Positions 45,098 through 54,839 of a stretch of DNA of 64,000 nucleotides are shown here, piece by piece. The position numbers and the translations under genes were made by a program. The stretch is from Coprinus comatus (lineage: Eukaryota > Basidiomycota > Agaricomycetes > Agaricales > Agaricaceae): contig JAWPGT010000025.1 of assembly GCA_034638255.1 (NCBI GenBank), forward strand, positions 297,409 to 361,408. Direction: 5' to 3'. Within the stretch, counting starts at the first letter, position 1. Each line of letters begins with the position of its first letter. The notes below the pieces were generated by a model. It had not been told where the DNA came from and made no database searches. It saw only the letters and a list, made by a program, of their open reading frames with translations.

Positions 45098-47981
45098 ATG
45101 GATACGGACACAAGAGAACACGCCCTAGAGGTATGTTATGAGGGGCATATGACATCGATGACATTATGACATAAAGTTAATGTCATATGTTATTCGTATA
45201 GATCAACGAACAAACACATGATGACACTGGTACTAATAATAATAACATATTTGGAGGACAATCGTTAGTGAGTATCAACTTGAATGTCAATATGTTCAGA
45301 GTTCTAAAATACGGCGTACATCATACCTATAGAACACGGAACAAACAATTGATGGCAGTGGTGAGAATGATGCAGATGGCATAGTTAGAAGACGTTTACA
45401 GGTGAGTATCAAGTGGAAAGTCTAGCTATTCGTAGTTCTAAAATATGACACAGACGAAACTGAAGAACAAGGCCCGCAAGACTTTAGGGCCCAACCCATT
45501 CATAGATATTGAAGCTGACGTAACATCAAGCGAGGGCGAAGAAGTGAATGATGAGGATGGCGAAGGTGAGTGGACTTTGCCACAGTAGTTCAAACCATAA
45601 TTGAGATTGAATGTAGATGATTTTATTGATGATGTTACACCCACATCAAACATGCACCCTGAGGTTCGGCATCAAAATTTGGAAGAAGAGGTTGGGAATG
45701 AGCAGTTTCTACAGCATTTGGTGGATAAATATGTTGAGCGAGGCTCAGTTAGACGAATTGAACATTCAGACAGCAATATACATAATAACCTACCAACGTC
45801 ACAAGATTGGCCCGTATGGGAGGTACCTATAATGGTGTGTATCTATCTAGATAAAACACGAAGGATATGTGTAATTCTAATTAATAATAAACAGATGGGT
45901 CAAGAAGATGTCGTTGTGCACCGGATTCTTCGCAGGTGCTTAGGGGGTTTATTCACAGGGATTCGCGGTGCATTCACAAGAGACAGGACGCATGGGCGCG
46001 TGTATATTGAGGCAGAAAAAAAGTCAGACACAGTTGCTGTATGTCGAGGAATCAGAGGGGCATTTTCTTCAAAGACCCGCGTGGTATCTCATGAAAGCGC
46101 TATTTGGTACCTCACTATGCCTGGCATGGCATTCACACCCAAAGCTAAATCATGGATACGTATCAATCAGACGCGTTATGATGGAGATCTTGCTTATGTG
46201 GTGGACGTTAATCCCAATACTCTTCTTCTAAAAATTGCGATTGTGCCCCGGATACACTATGACCAACCACATTCCTCTAAAAGAAAACGGTACCACAATC
46301 CCCCACATATGCTGTTTGATCCAGAAGAAGCGTGTCGAGTCCAAGGACAACAAAGTGTTAAGGTGGTGACGAATAGGGATGAAGTAATGGGTTACAAGTT
46401 CAAAGATTACTACTTCGAGGCCAATGGGTTCTTAATTATCAACAATTTGGGACCCATGGCATATCATCACAACAAAGCATACCCTACTTTAGAAGAAATT
46501 AACATGTTCAAACACTGCAGCCTTATTAGCATTGCAGAGGTTGATGAAGCTCAAACATCGTATGAAGCCCGCACACTGTCGGTGGGTGATCAAGTAAAAG
46601 TATTTTCAGGGGAATGCAGGGGACTTATTGGCATGGTATGGCTTATTGACATATCGGCCAACAATGCTAAGGTCATTATACCAATTTCGAATGAGGTTCT
46701 CACTTTTGATCTTCATGAATTAAGGAGGTATTTTTGTGTTGGTGATCGAGTAAAAATATGGGGTGGAGATTATGATAGAAAGATAGGGTGGGTCGTCAAT
46801 GTGGATGACAGAACATATATTGCAACAATTTTCATGAAAAAAGAGGTAAGGCATTGTAATATCAATGCTTTTTCAAGAATTTATAGTGACTAGTAACCGC
46901 TCCTTTGATAGAACACAGAAGTCCTAGCATCTATGCATGATATTGAATTAGCACGAGATGATGCCGTTTTTAGAATGATTGAGAACGATGATTTGAAGCT
47001 TGGCAGAAGTATGCAGGACAGGACGTTCAACCCAGTTGTTGGGCGGTATGGTCTTATCATAAAGGGGGCATTCAAACAAAGACGTGGTAATGTGGTATCA
47101 GTTGATAAGGACGGAATAGCCTCTATAGAACTGGATGGGATGTTGGTACACAGCAATCGCTTGATCAGGTGCGCTGTCAAAGACATGGCCTATGAGCTGT
47201 TAGTATACCATCATACTTGAAACAAAACAAACCAAAAACTAACAAATAAATACAGACCTGGGCGAACAGGGTGGTTCAGGTTTATAGTGGTTGGTTCTTA
47301 TTGCAATTTCATGGAGGACAAGCAGATTGTTGCACCAGCTTCTCAAAGAGTTGATGAACCTGGAAATACAGACAATAGAAGCACAACGCCTCAACCAACA
47401 ACATCAACAGAACCTGCCACAGAGTCAGAAGGTGACCCCCAAAGCAATCCATGGGTGACCAACGAATCAGATCAAACGAATGGCATCGCACAAGATGTTC
47501 GTAAGTGTATTCATGTCAAGTCATGTACCCACGGCGGTTTGAATACTAAAGCCTTGAATTACAAGCTGATGACTTTTGGCTAAAAAAACTACAGCCATAT
47601 GTGATCAAAGGAAATAGGCTGATAATACGTATATTGGCCACCTATCTTCCAGCTTGGTCTGCGTATGCTGGTAGGGTAGGAGAGCTTAATAATTTTGAAG
47701 GCTACACGATAGCCGTAGATCTGTATCCATTGCCAACGGAGAACGAAAGACTAACGATATTTATACCCTACTGGCTGGCTGGACCATATTGTCCAGATGC
47801 CATGAACAGGAGGTCTATATACGTGTACATGATGTATGATGGTCCCTTTTACGGAAAAAGAGCCACCTGGATCGAAAACGATGAGAATGATGGGTCTGCT
47901 CATCTAGGAGATTTAGCGGGAAGGACCAAATGGACACGTAAATACAAGATACCCAAAAATTGTATGATTGCATTCAGATAA
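45098..47981 (+). CDS. SPT5-like protein (NGN and several KOW domains), transposon-region paralogue
   Basis: ATG at 45098 (MDTDTREHALE). Small exons 1-4 give an acidic N-terminus with NPFIDIEADVTSSEGEEVND, like the start of Spt5, then DDFIDDVTPTS and FLQHLVDKYVERGSVRR. An NGN-like region follows an intron near 45836-45895 (VVVHRILRRCLGGLFTGIRG, HGRVYIEAEKKSDTVAVC), with a first KOW at SWIRINQTRYDGDLAYVVDV. Further KOW units are SVGDQVKVFSGECRGLIGMV, VGDRVKIWGGDYDRKIGWVV and GRYGLIIKGAFKQRRGNVVS. A final exon (47596-47981) has a Trp/Tyr-rich domain unlike canonical Spt5. The heptad-like C-terminal repeats of Spt5 are absent. Spt5 binds RNA polymerase II with Spt4 as an elongation factor; whether this divergent copy does is unknown. 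About eight introns; frames appear intact. Confidence 0.78.
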
Positions 47982-48097
47982 TGACTGGGATTCTCTATAT
48001 ATATTATATTCAAGTTCGGTATGCAGACGATACGGCCATTAGATTATAACCCTGATATGACTGACTAGTGTATAACACGGGTTGACCCCTGGTCAAG

Positions 48098-48518
48098 TTA
48101 GGGTGACCTGCAAACCTTTGCTGAAACATAGTCAGCCTCCCAATGAACACACACCAAGTGTTCGGCTTCATCAGCCCATGCCTGAGGCCACTTTTGAGCT
48201 CTAAAATATGCGAGCTTATGGTTAGGATTTAAAACTGCGAACAGTAGTTAATAATATTAGCAAAAGACACAGAAAAAAAAACTTACTAATTGCAATACGG
48301 TACACCTCAGACTCATCAGTCTTGCTGTAATATTTGTCCAGTATTTCTTTGCCATTGCCCAAAGTTTTGTTAATGATAAGGCGTAAGGTATGAGTTGTGG
48401 AACAGTGTGCGAGAATATCATGAATTAAATCAATTGCAGGAATAACTGCTGCAATTGATACTTCTTCATGTGAAACGAATTCCGTAGCAGCTTTGAAGAT
48501 CTGGAGAGTTAGGGACAA
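48098..48518 (-). pseudogene. C-terminal fragment of a hAT transposase
   Basis: The first block (48518-48290) reads IFKAATEFVSHEEVSIAAVI, IPAIDLIHDIL, LGNGKEILDKYYSKTDESEV and YRIAI. After an intron (gtaagttt to cgcag) it continues LNPNHKLAYFRAQKWPQAWA and WEADYVSAKVC to TAA at 48098. The Y-x-x-T/S-D-x-S-x-x-Y-R-I-A and LNP-H-K-x-x-Y-F-x-x-x-x-W blocks are the conserved stretch before the hAT dimerisation domain. The N-terminal catalytic part and the dimerisation region are missing, so it cannot be active. 48531-49059 contains no supported gene. Confidence 0.75.
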
Positions 48519-49064
48519 ACATAAAAAGGGTTAGTAAGTCTGGACTCTGGAGACTAAAAGGAAATACGACAATTTAACAAAGTGGAAAACATACCTTTAA
48601 AGCCTTGCATAACAATGACTAATAAGCGACACTGAGATGTTTACTTCGAATATGAAGCTTTACAATTGATGCGAATGACCATGGATGAAATGTTCGTTGG
48701 GGGATAAAATCGCCGTGCAACGCATAACCGCATATCTCTGACATACAGTTTCGGTCATCGATGAACTTCGAGTGTTACTCTGGATGTCAAGAGATTCTGC
48801 CGACCGGACGTATACTTCAACGAAGTTCGTCCTTGGTTTAGGGGAGAGGATTCCGGTTTGAAAAAGCAAAAATGGGTATTTGAAGGGGTAGAGGATGAAC
48901 CGGATTTGTATGAACCAACGGAAATCCGTTTGATATATTAAAGGTGAAAGGGATGTGCGGCCTGCGCTTCGTGATAGCTGATACCATTTCAAGGCGGGTG
49001 GATATTGATTAGCGAGCACGTGTAAAGTTGGTGTAGAGAGCCGCTACCAGGAGGGGGGAAGGGG

Positions 49065-49411
49065 TGTAAGCGCAGGATCGTAGAGGACGACGAGACGAGC
49101 ACGATGACAAAGGAATGGAAGGAAATGGTTGAGAAATGACTGAGATATAACACAAACACTGCAGACACTTGTATTAGACTAGAACATACAATAACTTCTT
49201 AATTACTCACCTGCAGACACTTGTATTAGACTAGAGAGTCTTCATGTGTCTGCAGGACGCTTCAGTAACGTGTGACGTGACATTGTGATGTCACAGAAAG
49301 CGGAAATAATCTACAAGTCCAAAACTCCAAACAGAATATCCAACCACAACTCTTCTAACCTCAACCAACAATAAGTACTGACCTTGGGGACTGTCTAGAG
49401 CATTCCTGACA
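49065..49411 (-). repeat. 3' LTR of the Copia element
   Basis: 347 bp, plus-strand ends tgtaagcgcagg and cctgaca. It contains two identical 25-bp repeats starting ctgcagaca at 49159 and 49211 (period 52) and a third ctgcag near 49250. It carries the unmutated form at both positions where the other LTR has C-to-T or G-to-A changes. Confidence 0.97.
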
Positions 49412-49420
49412 TACCCCCCT
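49412..49420 (-). other. Polypurine tract of the Copia element
   Basis: On the coding strand aggggggta lies directly upstream of the 3' LTR, the usual location and composition of the plus-strand primer. Confidence 0.75.
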
Positions 49421-49501
49421 GATCTAGCCAGTCCAGATAAAGGAAGAAAACAAAAGGAGAGGAAAAGAGTGAAGTGATAAAAGGAAAAGGGAGAGAAGGA
49501 A

Positions 49502-52500
49502 TTATGATGAAAGTCCAAGAAGAGGAATGAAGTGAGAGACTGCCTTTGGTTCAACAGCCTTGGTGAAGATATCTGCTAGTTGTTCAGAGGTAGGAACAAA
49601 GAGAGGGGAAATAACTTTGCTTTGAACAGCATCACGGAGCCAGAAATAACGTAAATCCAACTGCTTCATATGGCCATGGTGTTCAGGATTTTTAGCAACA
49701 GTAATGGCGGATTGGTTGTCAATGTGAAGAGTGGAAGGGAAAGTGAAGGAATAACCAAACTCGGATAGAATGTTGCGCATCCACATAATCTCCTTTCCAC
49801 CTTCAACAGCTGCAACATACTCAGCTTCAGTAGAGGAGAGAGTAACCAAACTCTGACGTTTTGAAGACCAACCAACAGCTGCACCACATACCAAAGTCAC
49901 ATAACCACCCGTAGCCCTTCCAGTCTCTTGACACGAACCATGAGAAGCATCCGAATATGTGATGAAGAGATCCTCGGTAGCCATGTCACCTTTGTAAACC
50001 AACTTATAGTCCATTGTACCCTTGAGATAGCGGAAGAGATGTTTGACAGCAGCCCAATGTTGAGGACCAGGATTATGATTGAACCTTCCAAGATAAGAAA
50101 CAGCAAAGGCAATGTCGGGACGAGTCATGGTGGCCAGATATTGAAGAGCGCCAACAGCGCTAAGGTAGGGAACATTTTTCATGAGGAGTTTATCATCTTC
50201 GGTGACAGTGACGGTAGAGAGATTGAGTCCAGGAGTGAGAGGAGTCTTCACGGGTCGACAATCGGACATCTGGAAGTGTTCGAGGAGTTCCTTGACATAT
50301 TTCTCTTGTGAAAGCGAAATGGAGCGATGAGAGGGGTCTTGATCAACCTTAACAGCTAGTAACCAGGAGGTAGAGCCAAGATCTCAGAGTTTGAAGTGAG
50401 TAGAGAGCTCTTTGATCGTATCGTCCATGGCCTTGTCATCCTTTGAAGCGAGAGTGATATCATCAATGAAAATGGGGACAATAACCTTGACTGGACCTTT
50501 AGAGTAGATGTAAATAGAGCTGTCAGATTGGAGTCGGATGTAACCAAGTGAAGTGAAGACTGAGTGAAGTTTCTTGTTCCATTGTCGAGCTGCTTGTTTG
50601 AGTCCGTAAAGCGATTTTCGAAGCCTAAAAACCATGTTTGAATCACCAAAATGATAACCTTCAGGTTGACGCATATAGATCTCCTCTTCCAAGTCACCAT
50701 AAGTAAAGGCAGAAGAGATATCAAGAGAGCGTAACTTGTAACCTTCTTTGGCAGCGAGAGCAACAATGAGACGGAGGGAAGCGGGATGGAATGTAGGAGC
50801 AAAGACTTCAGTGTAATCATATCCAGGACGTTGAGCATAACCTTTAGCAACCAGACGAGCTTTATACCGTTCAATAGAACCATCAGGATTGTCCTTAATC
50901 TTGTAAACCCAACCAGACTTGATAGCTTTCTCACCACGGGGTAAAGGAGTAAGTTCCCAAGTACCATTCGCCTCAAGTATAGAATACTCCTTATCCATTG
51001 CCTCTTTCCATAAATATGAATCGGGGGAATTCATTGCAGCTTTGAATGATCCTGGATGACCAGATGACACATTACCAGCAAACTCAACTTCCTGAAAACC
51101 ATTCTTCTCATCAGAGACCAAAAACGCGAAATCTTCGTCACTATCCTCAGCCTCAGAGTCAAAATGAAGCCGTTGTTGTCGGAGATTCTCTCGAACTTTC
51201 CAAGAAGGTTGTCGGATACGAGAGCCTCGTCTACGGGATGGTGGTTGAGCAGAAGGCGGTTGTCGATGAGGAGGAGTAGAAGGAGGAGGAGAAGGTGTAG
51301 CTGGTTGAATAAGAGGTGTTGAAGGTGGAGAGAGTTTTGGAGAGAGAGGTGGTGATGGTGAAGGTGAAGATGGAACAGGTGCCGGAAGATGAATAGGAGC
51401 AGCAGGAACTGGAGGTGGAGGATCAATAGCTGGAGGTGGAAGTGAAGTGAAATGCTCTACAATACCCCCCTCATCTTCAGGAAGTGGAACATCTGAGATT
51501 GTTGGTGAAGTTGGAGTAGATGATATAGAGGAAGATGGTATAGAGGATAGGGAGAAGTCGGGAATATCATTCATCTTCACTTTTGAAAGACCTGGGAAGT
51601 AGCGTTCATTGAAGTGAGCAGTTTTGGAGATGATAACCTTTCGAGTTGTCGGATTGTAAAACTTCCAACCTTTGTAACCAGGTTCATAACCCAAGAAAAT
51701 ACACTTCTCCATATGAGGTTCAAGAGATGTACATCTATCCTTTTGTACAAAGACGTAAGCAGTGCATCCCCAGACTCGAAGGTGAGAGACGTCAGGTTTG
51801 CGCTTGTAGAAAGCCTCGAATGGAGTGGTGTGAGGAAGTGGGGAAGTAGGAAGGAGATTCCAGACATGAACCATAGATGCTAGACATTCACCCCAGAAAG
51901 AAGGAGGGAGACCAGATTCCGAGAGCATTGTGGTGATACACTCACCCATCGTTCGATTAGCATGTTCCGCAAGACCGTTTTGCTGTGGTCGGTTACGAGT
52001 AGAATGCCTCCGTTCAATACCACACTCCATAGTAAAAGAGAGAAAGGCGTTAGACATATATTCACCTCCCTTATCATCTTGAAGAGCTTTGATCTTCACC
52101 CCAAGTTGGTTTTCAGCCCATGCTTTATAGCGTTTGAAAGCGTCAAAAGCATCTGATTTTGCCTTAAGAGGAGTGATACAACGGAATCGGGTAGCATCAT
52201 CAATGAAGGTGATCCAGTACTTGAAACCTTGAGCTGTGGTTGTAGGAAGAGGACCATGGAGATCAGAATGAATGAGTTCAAGTGGAGAGCGAGTGTGATG
52301 AGTTGAAGGAGGGAATGAGGTTGAATGCATCTTCCCAGCAAGACAGGGTTCACAGATGGGGTCAGGAGAGGTGTTTGAAGCCAGGGAAAGGCCAGTAACA
52401 AGGTCTTGATCAATCATCTTCTTCACATCAGTATAATTGTGGTGAATGAAGTGTCTATGCCAGAGGGTGAGGTCAAGAGGAAGTGTAGAGGCCGAAAATG

Positions 52501-53224
52501 CACTCTCAGCAGCGATAACAGAGCCATTAAGATGAGCAGAGTTGGAGGAATTAATGGTGGCAGTGAAGAGAGTTGTTCTAGATCTTCTGAAAGCAAGGGA
52601 GTGAGAAGAGATGTTAATATTAAATCCCTTGTGTCGAGCGAGGTATAGGCAAGCTAGGAGGCTACTCCCAAGGTCAGGGACGTGTAAAACCCTCGAAAAT
52701 TCGACCACTCTAGCCTTCTTTCCCTTCAAGATAGGTTCAAACATAACAGAACCCATTCCAACAGCATAAACAATAGAGTCATCAGCCAAGCGGATAGGGA
52801 TGTTGGCAGGCATATAGTCTTTGATCCAGTGACGATGAGGGGTCATATGCGATGTTGCCCCAGTGTCAACAAGCCATTGGAAGCCTACATGGAACTGGAG
52901 AGGGTTGGAGGAGGAATGGATAGATGTTGCACTGCCGGCGAACTCGGTGATGGTAGAGTGAACGCCGTCGCCTGAAAATTGGCACAATGGTGGCGTAGAT
53001 AGTGGCGGACGTGTGTGTGAAATTGAGCGCCGTTTGGACGGTTCGTTCGCGAGATATTGAGCTTTTCGTCTTGCCTTCTCAAAACTGATGCATGTGACCT
53101 GAGAGTGGCCTGTAACTTCGCAAAAATCACATTTTGAAGTTGGATAAGCGGCCTGAGGTGTAGCTGAAGGTTTGAGGGGAAGAGGGAGGTGCTCTTGGTG
53201 CAAGTGATGTGTTCCAGAAGCCAT
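49502..53224 (-). pseudogene. Copia polyprotein with a single nonsense codon and no Gag capsid region
   Basis: One frame of 1,240 codons from ATG 53224 to the stop at 49502, interrupted only by TGA at 50384-50386. Order: zinc knuckle CDFCEVTGHSQVTC (about residue 33); protease DTGATSHMT (about 119); GAG-pre-integrase LWHRHFIHH with CEPCLAGK; integrase Asp/Asp/Glu in LIHSDLHGPL, ALQDDKGGEYMS and RPQQNGLAEHANR; reverse transcriptase EVFAPTFHPASLRLIV, LDISSAFTYGDLEEEIYM and FIDDITLAS. The stop lies between THFKL and DLGSTSWLL, where the family has Arg (CGA). RNase H follows with YSDASHG, LSSTEAEYVA and NQSAITVAKNPEHHG. Only about 32 residues precede the knuckle, where the capsid would normally stand. 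Without readthrough the RNase H end is lost. Confidence 0.93.
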
Positions 53225-53315
53225 TGAGTAGCTGTGAAATAGAGAAAAGAGTGCTGAGTGGTAAGGAGTGGAATATATAGATAAATATCGTGATTTCTTG
53301 AAGTCCTAAAGCACG

Positions 53316-53327
53316 GGGCCCATAACC
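53316..53327 (-). other. Primer-binding site for initiator methionine tRNA (anticodon arm)
   Basis: Directly inside the 5' LTR the plus strand reads gggcccataacc, identical to the anticodon-arm sequence of eukaryotic initiator tRNA-Met around its CAU anticodon. The element RNA is therefore complementary to an internal tRNA segment, not to a tRNA 3' end. This is the arrangement known for Drosophila copia, where a 5' half of initiator tRNA primes reverse transcription. Confidence 0.8.
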
Positions 53328-53674
53328 TGTAAGCGCAGGATTGTAGAGGACGACGAGACAAGCACGATGACAAAGGAATGGAAGGAAATGGTTGAGAAAT
53401 GACTGAGATATAACACAAACACTGCAGACACTTGTATTAGACTAGAACATACAATAACTTCTTAATTACTCACCTGCAGACACTTGTATTAGACTAGAGA
53501 GTCTTCATGTGTCTGCAGGACGCTTCAGTAACGTGTGACGTGACATTGTGATGTCACAGAAAGCGGAAATAATCTACAAGTCCAAAACTCCAAACAGAAT
53601 ATCCAACCACAACTCTTCTAACCTCAACCAACAATAAGTACTGACCTTGGGGACTGTCTAGAGCATTCCTGACA
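53328..53674 (-). repeat. 5' LTR of the Copia element
   Basis: 347 bp, same ends as the partner at 49065-49411. It differs at two sites: gattgtag instead of gatcgtag and gacaagc instead of gacgagc, both loss of a CpG. It holds the element promoter; no strong TATA box is evident in the minus orientation. Confidence 0.97.
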
Positions 53675-53679
53675 AGGGG

Positions 53680-54839
53680 AGTAGTTGATTCTTGTAGTGA
53701 GCTGGCGTCACGCCTCCTAACACTCATTTGAAACTGCAGCCTTGGTGATATGTGAAATTTCATCTCCACCCGAATTCCAACACGTAGGGGAATGTAGTGT
53801 GAACTAGACGCCTGGACCATTCAGTCCCCTTTGTGCAGGGGTTTAAATTTAAATCACCCACCATTAGATTTCCGCAACACTTCGATATTTTGGTTTGAGG
53901 ATGTTTGGCATACGAGTTGGTCACAGAGGGATGGGTTTGTCGGGTGGAGTTGGCCAATAACAACTACCCTTCAAGACATGCAGGGCAGTGTCCATTACTC
54001 ACACAATCTCTAGGGGCAGTAGTTAAGGTTGCTCGTACCGCCTAGTTTGTATTCTGCATGCTATAAATGCGTCACGACAACAAACAAAACCAAACAGGTC
54101 AGGTTAAGCGCTCTTTAGCACAGAGTATTTGCTGGAAAATACAATTGAGACTTTTTTTGTTTTGTTTTGAATTATTGGGTACAAACACGCATTGAGTCAG
54201 GGGTTGCTAACAGTATTTAGACCATAGTGACTGAGTGCTGAGCACATTCTAAGACTTTATTATTATTATTATATCCTCTAAGCTTAGACCTTTGTGCTAT
54301 AGCACATGTTTTGCTTCTTATCTGACTGTATTGTTCTTTCATATACTTATAATGGGGAAGTAGATACCATGTAAACCCTGGTATTTGCTTGTCTTTGTGA
54401 TACTGAGGTTAGCTGCCATTAAACCCATAAATATTTCCTTTATATTCTTATGAGGTATCATCAATACACAGTATTCACTTGTTTTTGTCTTCATGGTACT
54501 GATGTATTTTGCTTATATTCTTCTCATGTCTATTGAGATCTGTTACAAGTGAAAATCACCAAAGATCAAACAACAACACAACACATTCATCATAGATTCA
54601 TAAAAGATAAAGATTACAAAAATAAGAAAAATAAAATGACTATTGCCCAATACCAAGCTAGCATACCACGGACAATATAGAAACAAAGGAAAACATTAAT
54701 AACGAGCAACAATTACTGGGTAAAAAAAACTGTTTTTGCTATAAAACAATCAAAATCAGTAACCACCAAAAATTTATAAGGCTATTGGCAACTACAGAAC
54801 AAGATATAAGAAGTAGATTTTCATGAGCAATTAACTTCA
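53680..54839. other. Non-coding region between Copia and the Helitron-associated gene
   Basis: Holds the right half of the sequence disrupted by the Copia insertion (it continues from 49059), a tattattattatt run near 54258 and AT-rich DNA. A Helitron 3' terminus (hairpin plus CTRR on the minus strand) should lie here if the gene at 54840-56984 is inside the Helitron, but I could not identify one with confidence. Confidence 0.4.

Larger units (their letters stand above)
49065..53674 (-). mobile_element. Young Ty1/Copia retrotransposon, 4,610 bp
   Basis: Flanked by two 347-bp LTRs and by the 5-bp duplication agggg (49060-49064 and 53675-53679). It contains on the minus strand a primer-binding site, a polyprotein gene with one internal stop, and a polypurine tract. 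The LTRs differ at two positions only, both transitions at CpG, which indicates a recent insertion. The element interrupts unannotated DNA between a hAT relic and the Helitron region. Confidence 0.97.

Noticed and set aside
48660..49019. 119-codon minus-strand frame beside the Copia insertion
   Set aside because: Composition unlike a protein, no motif, and no continuation on the other side of the Copia element at 53,680.
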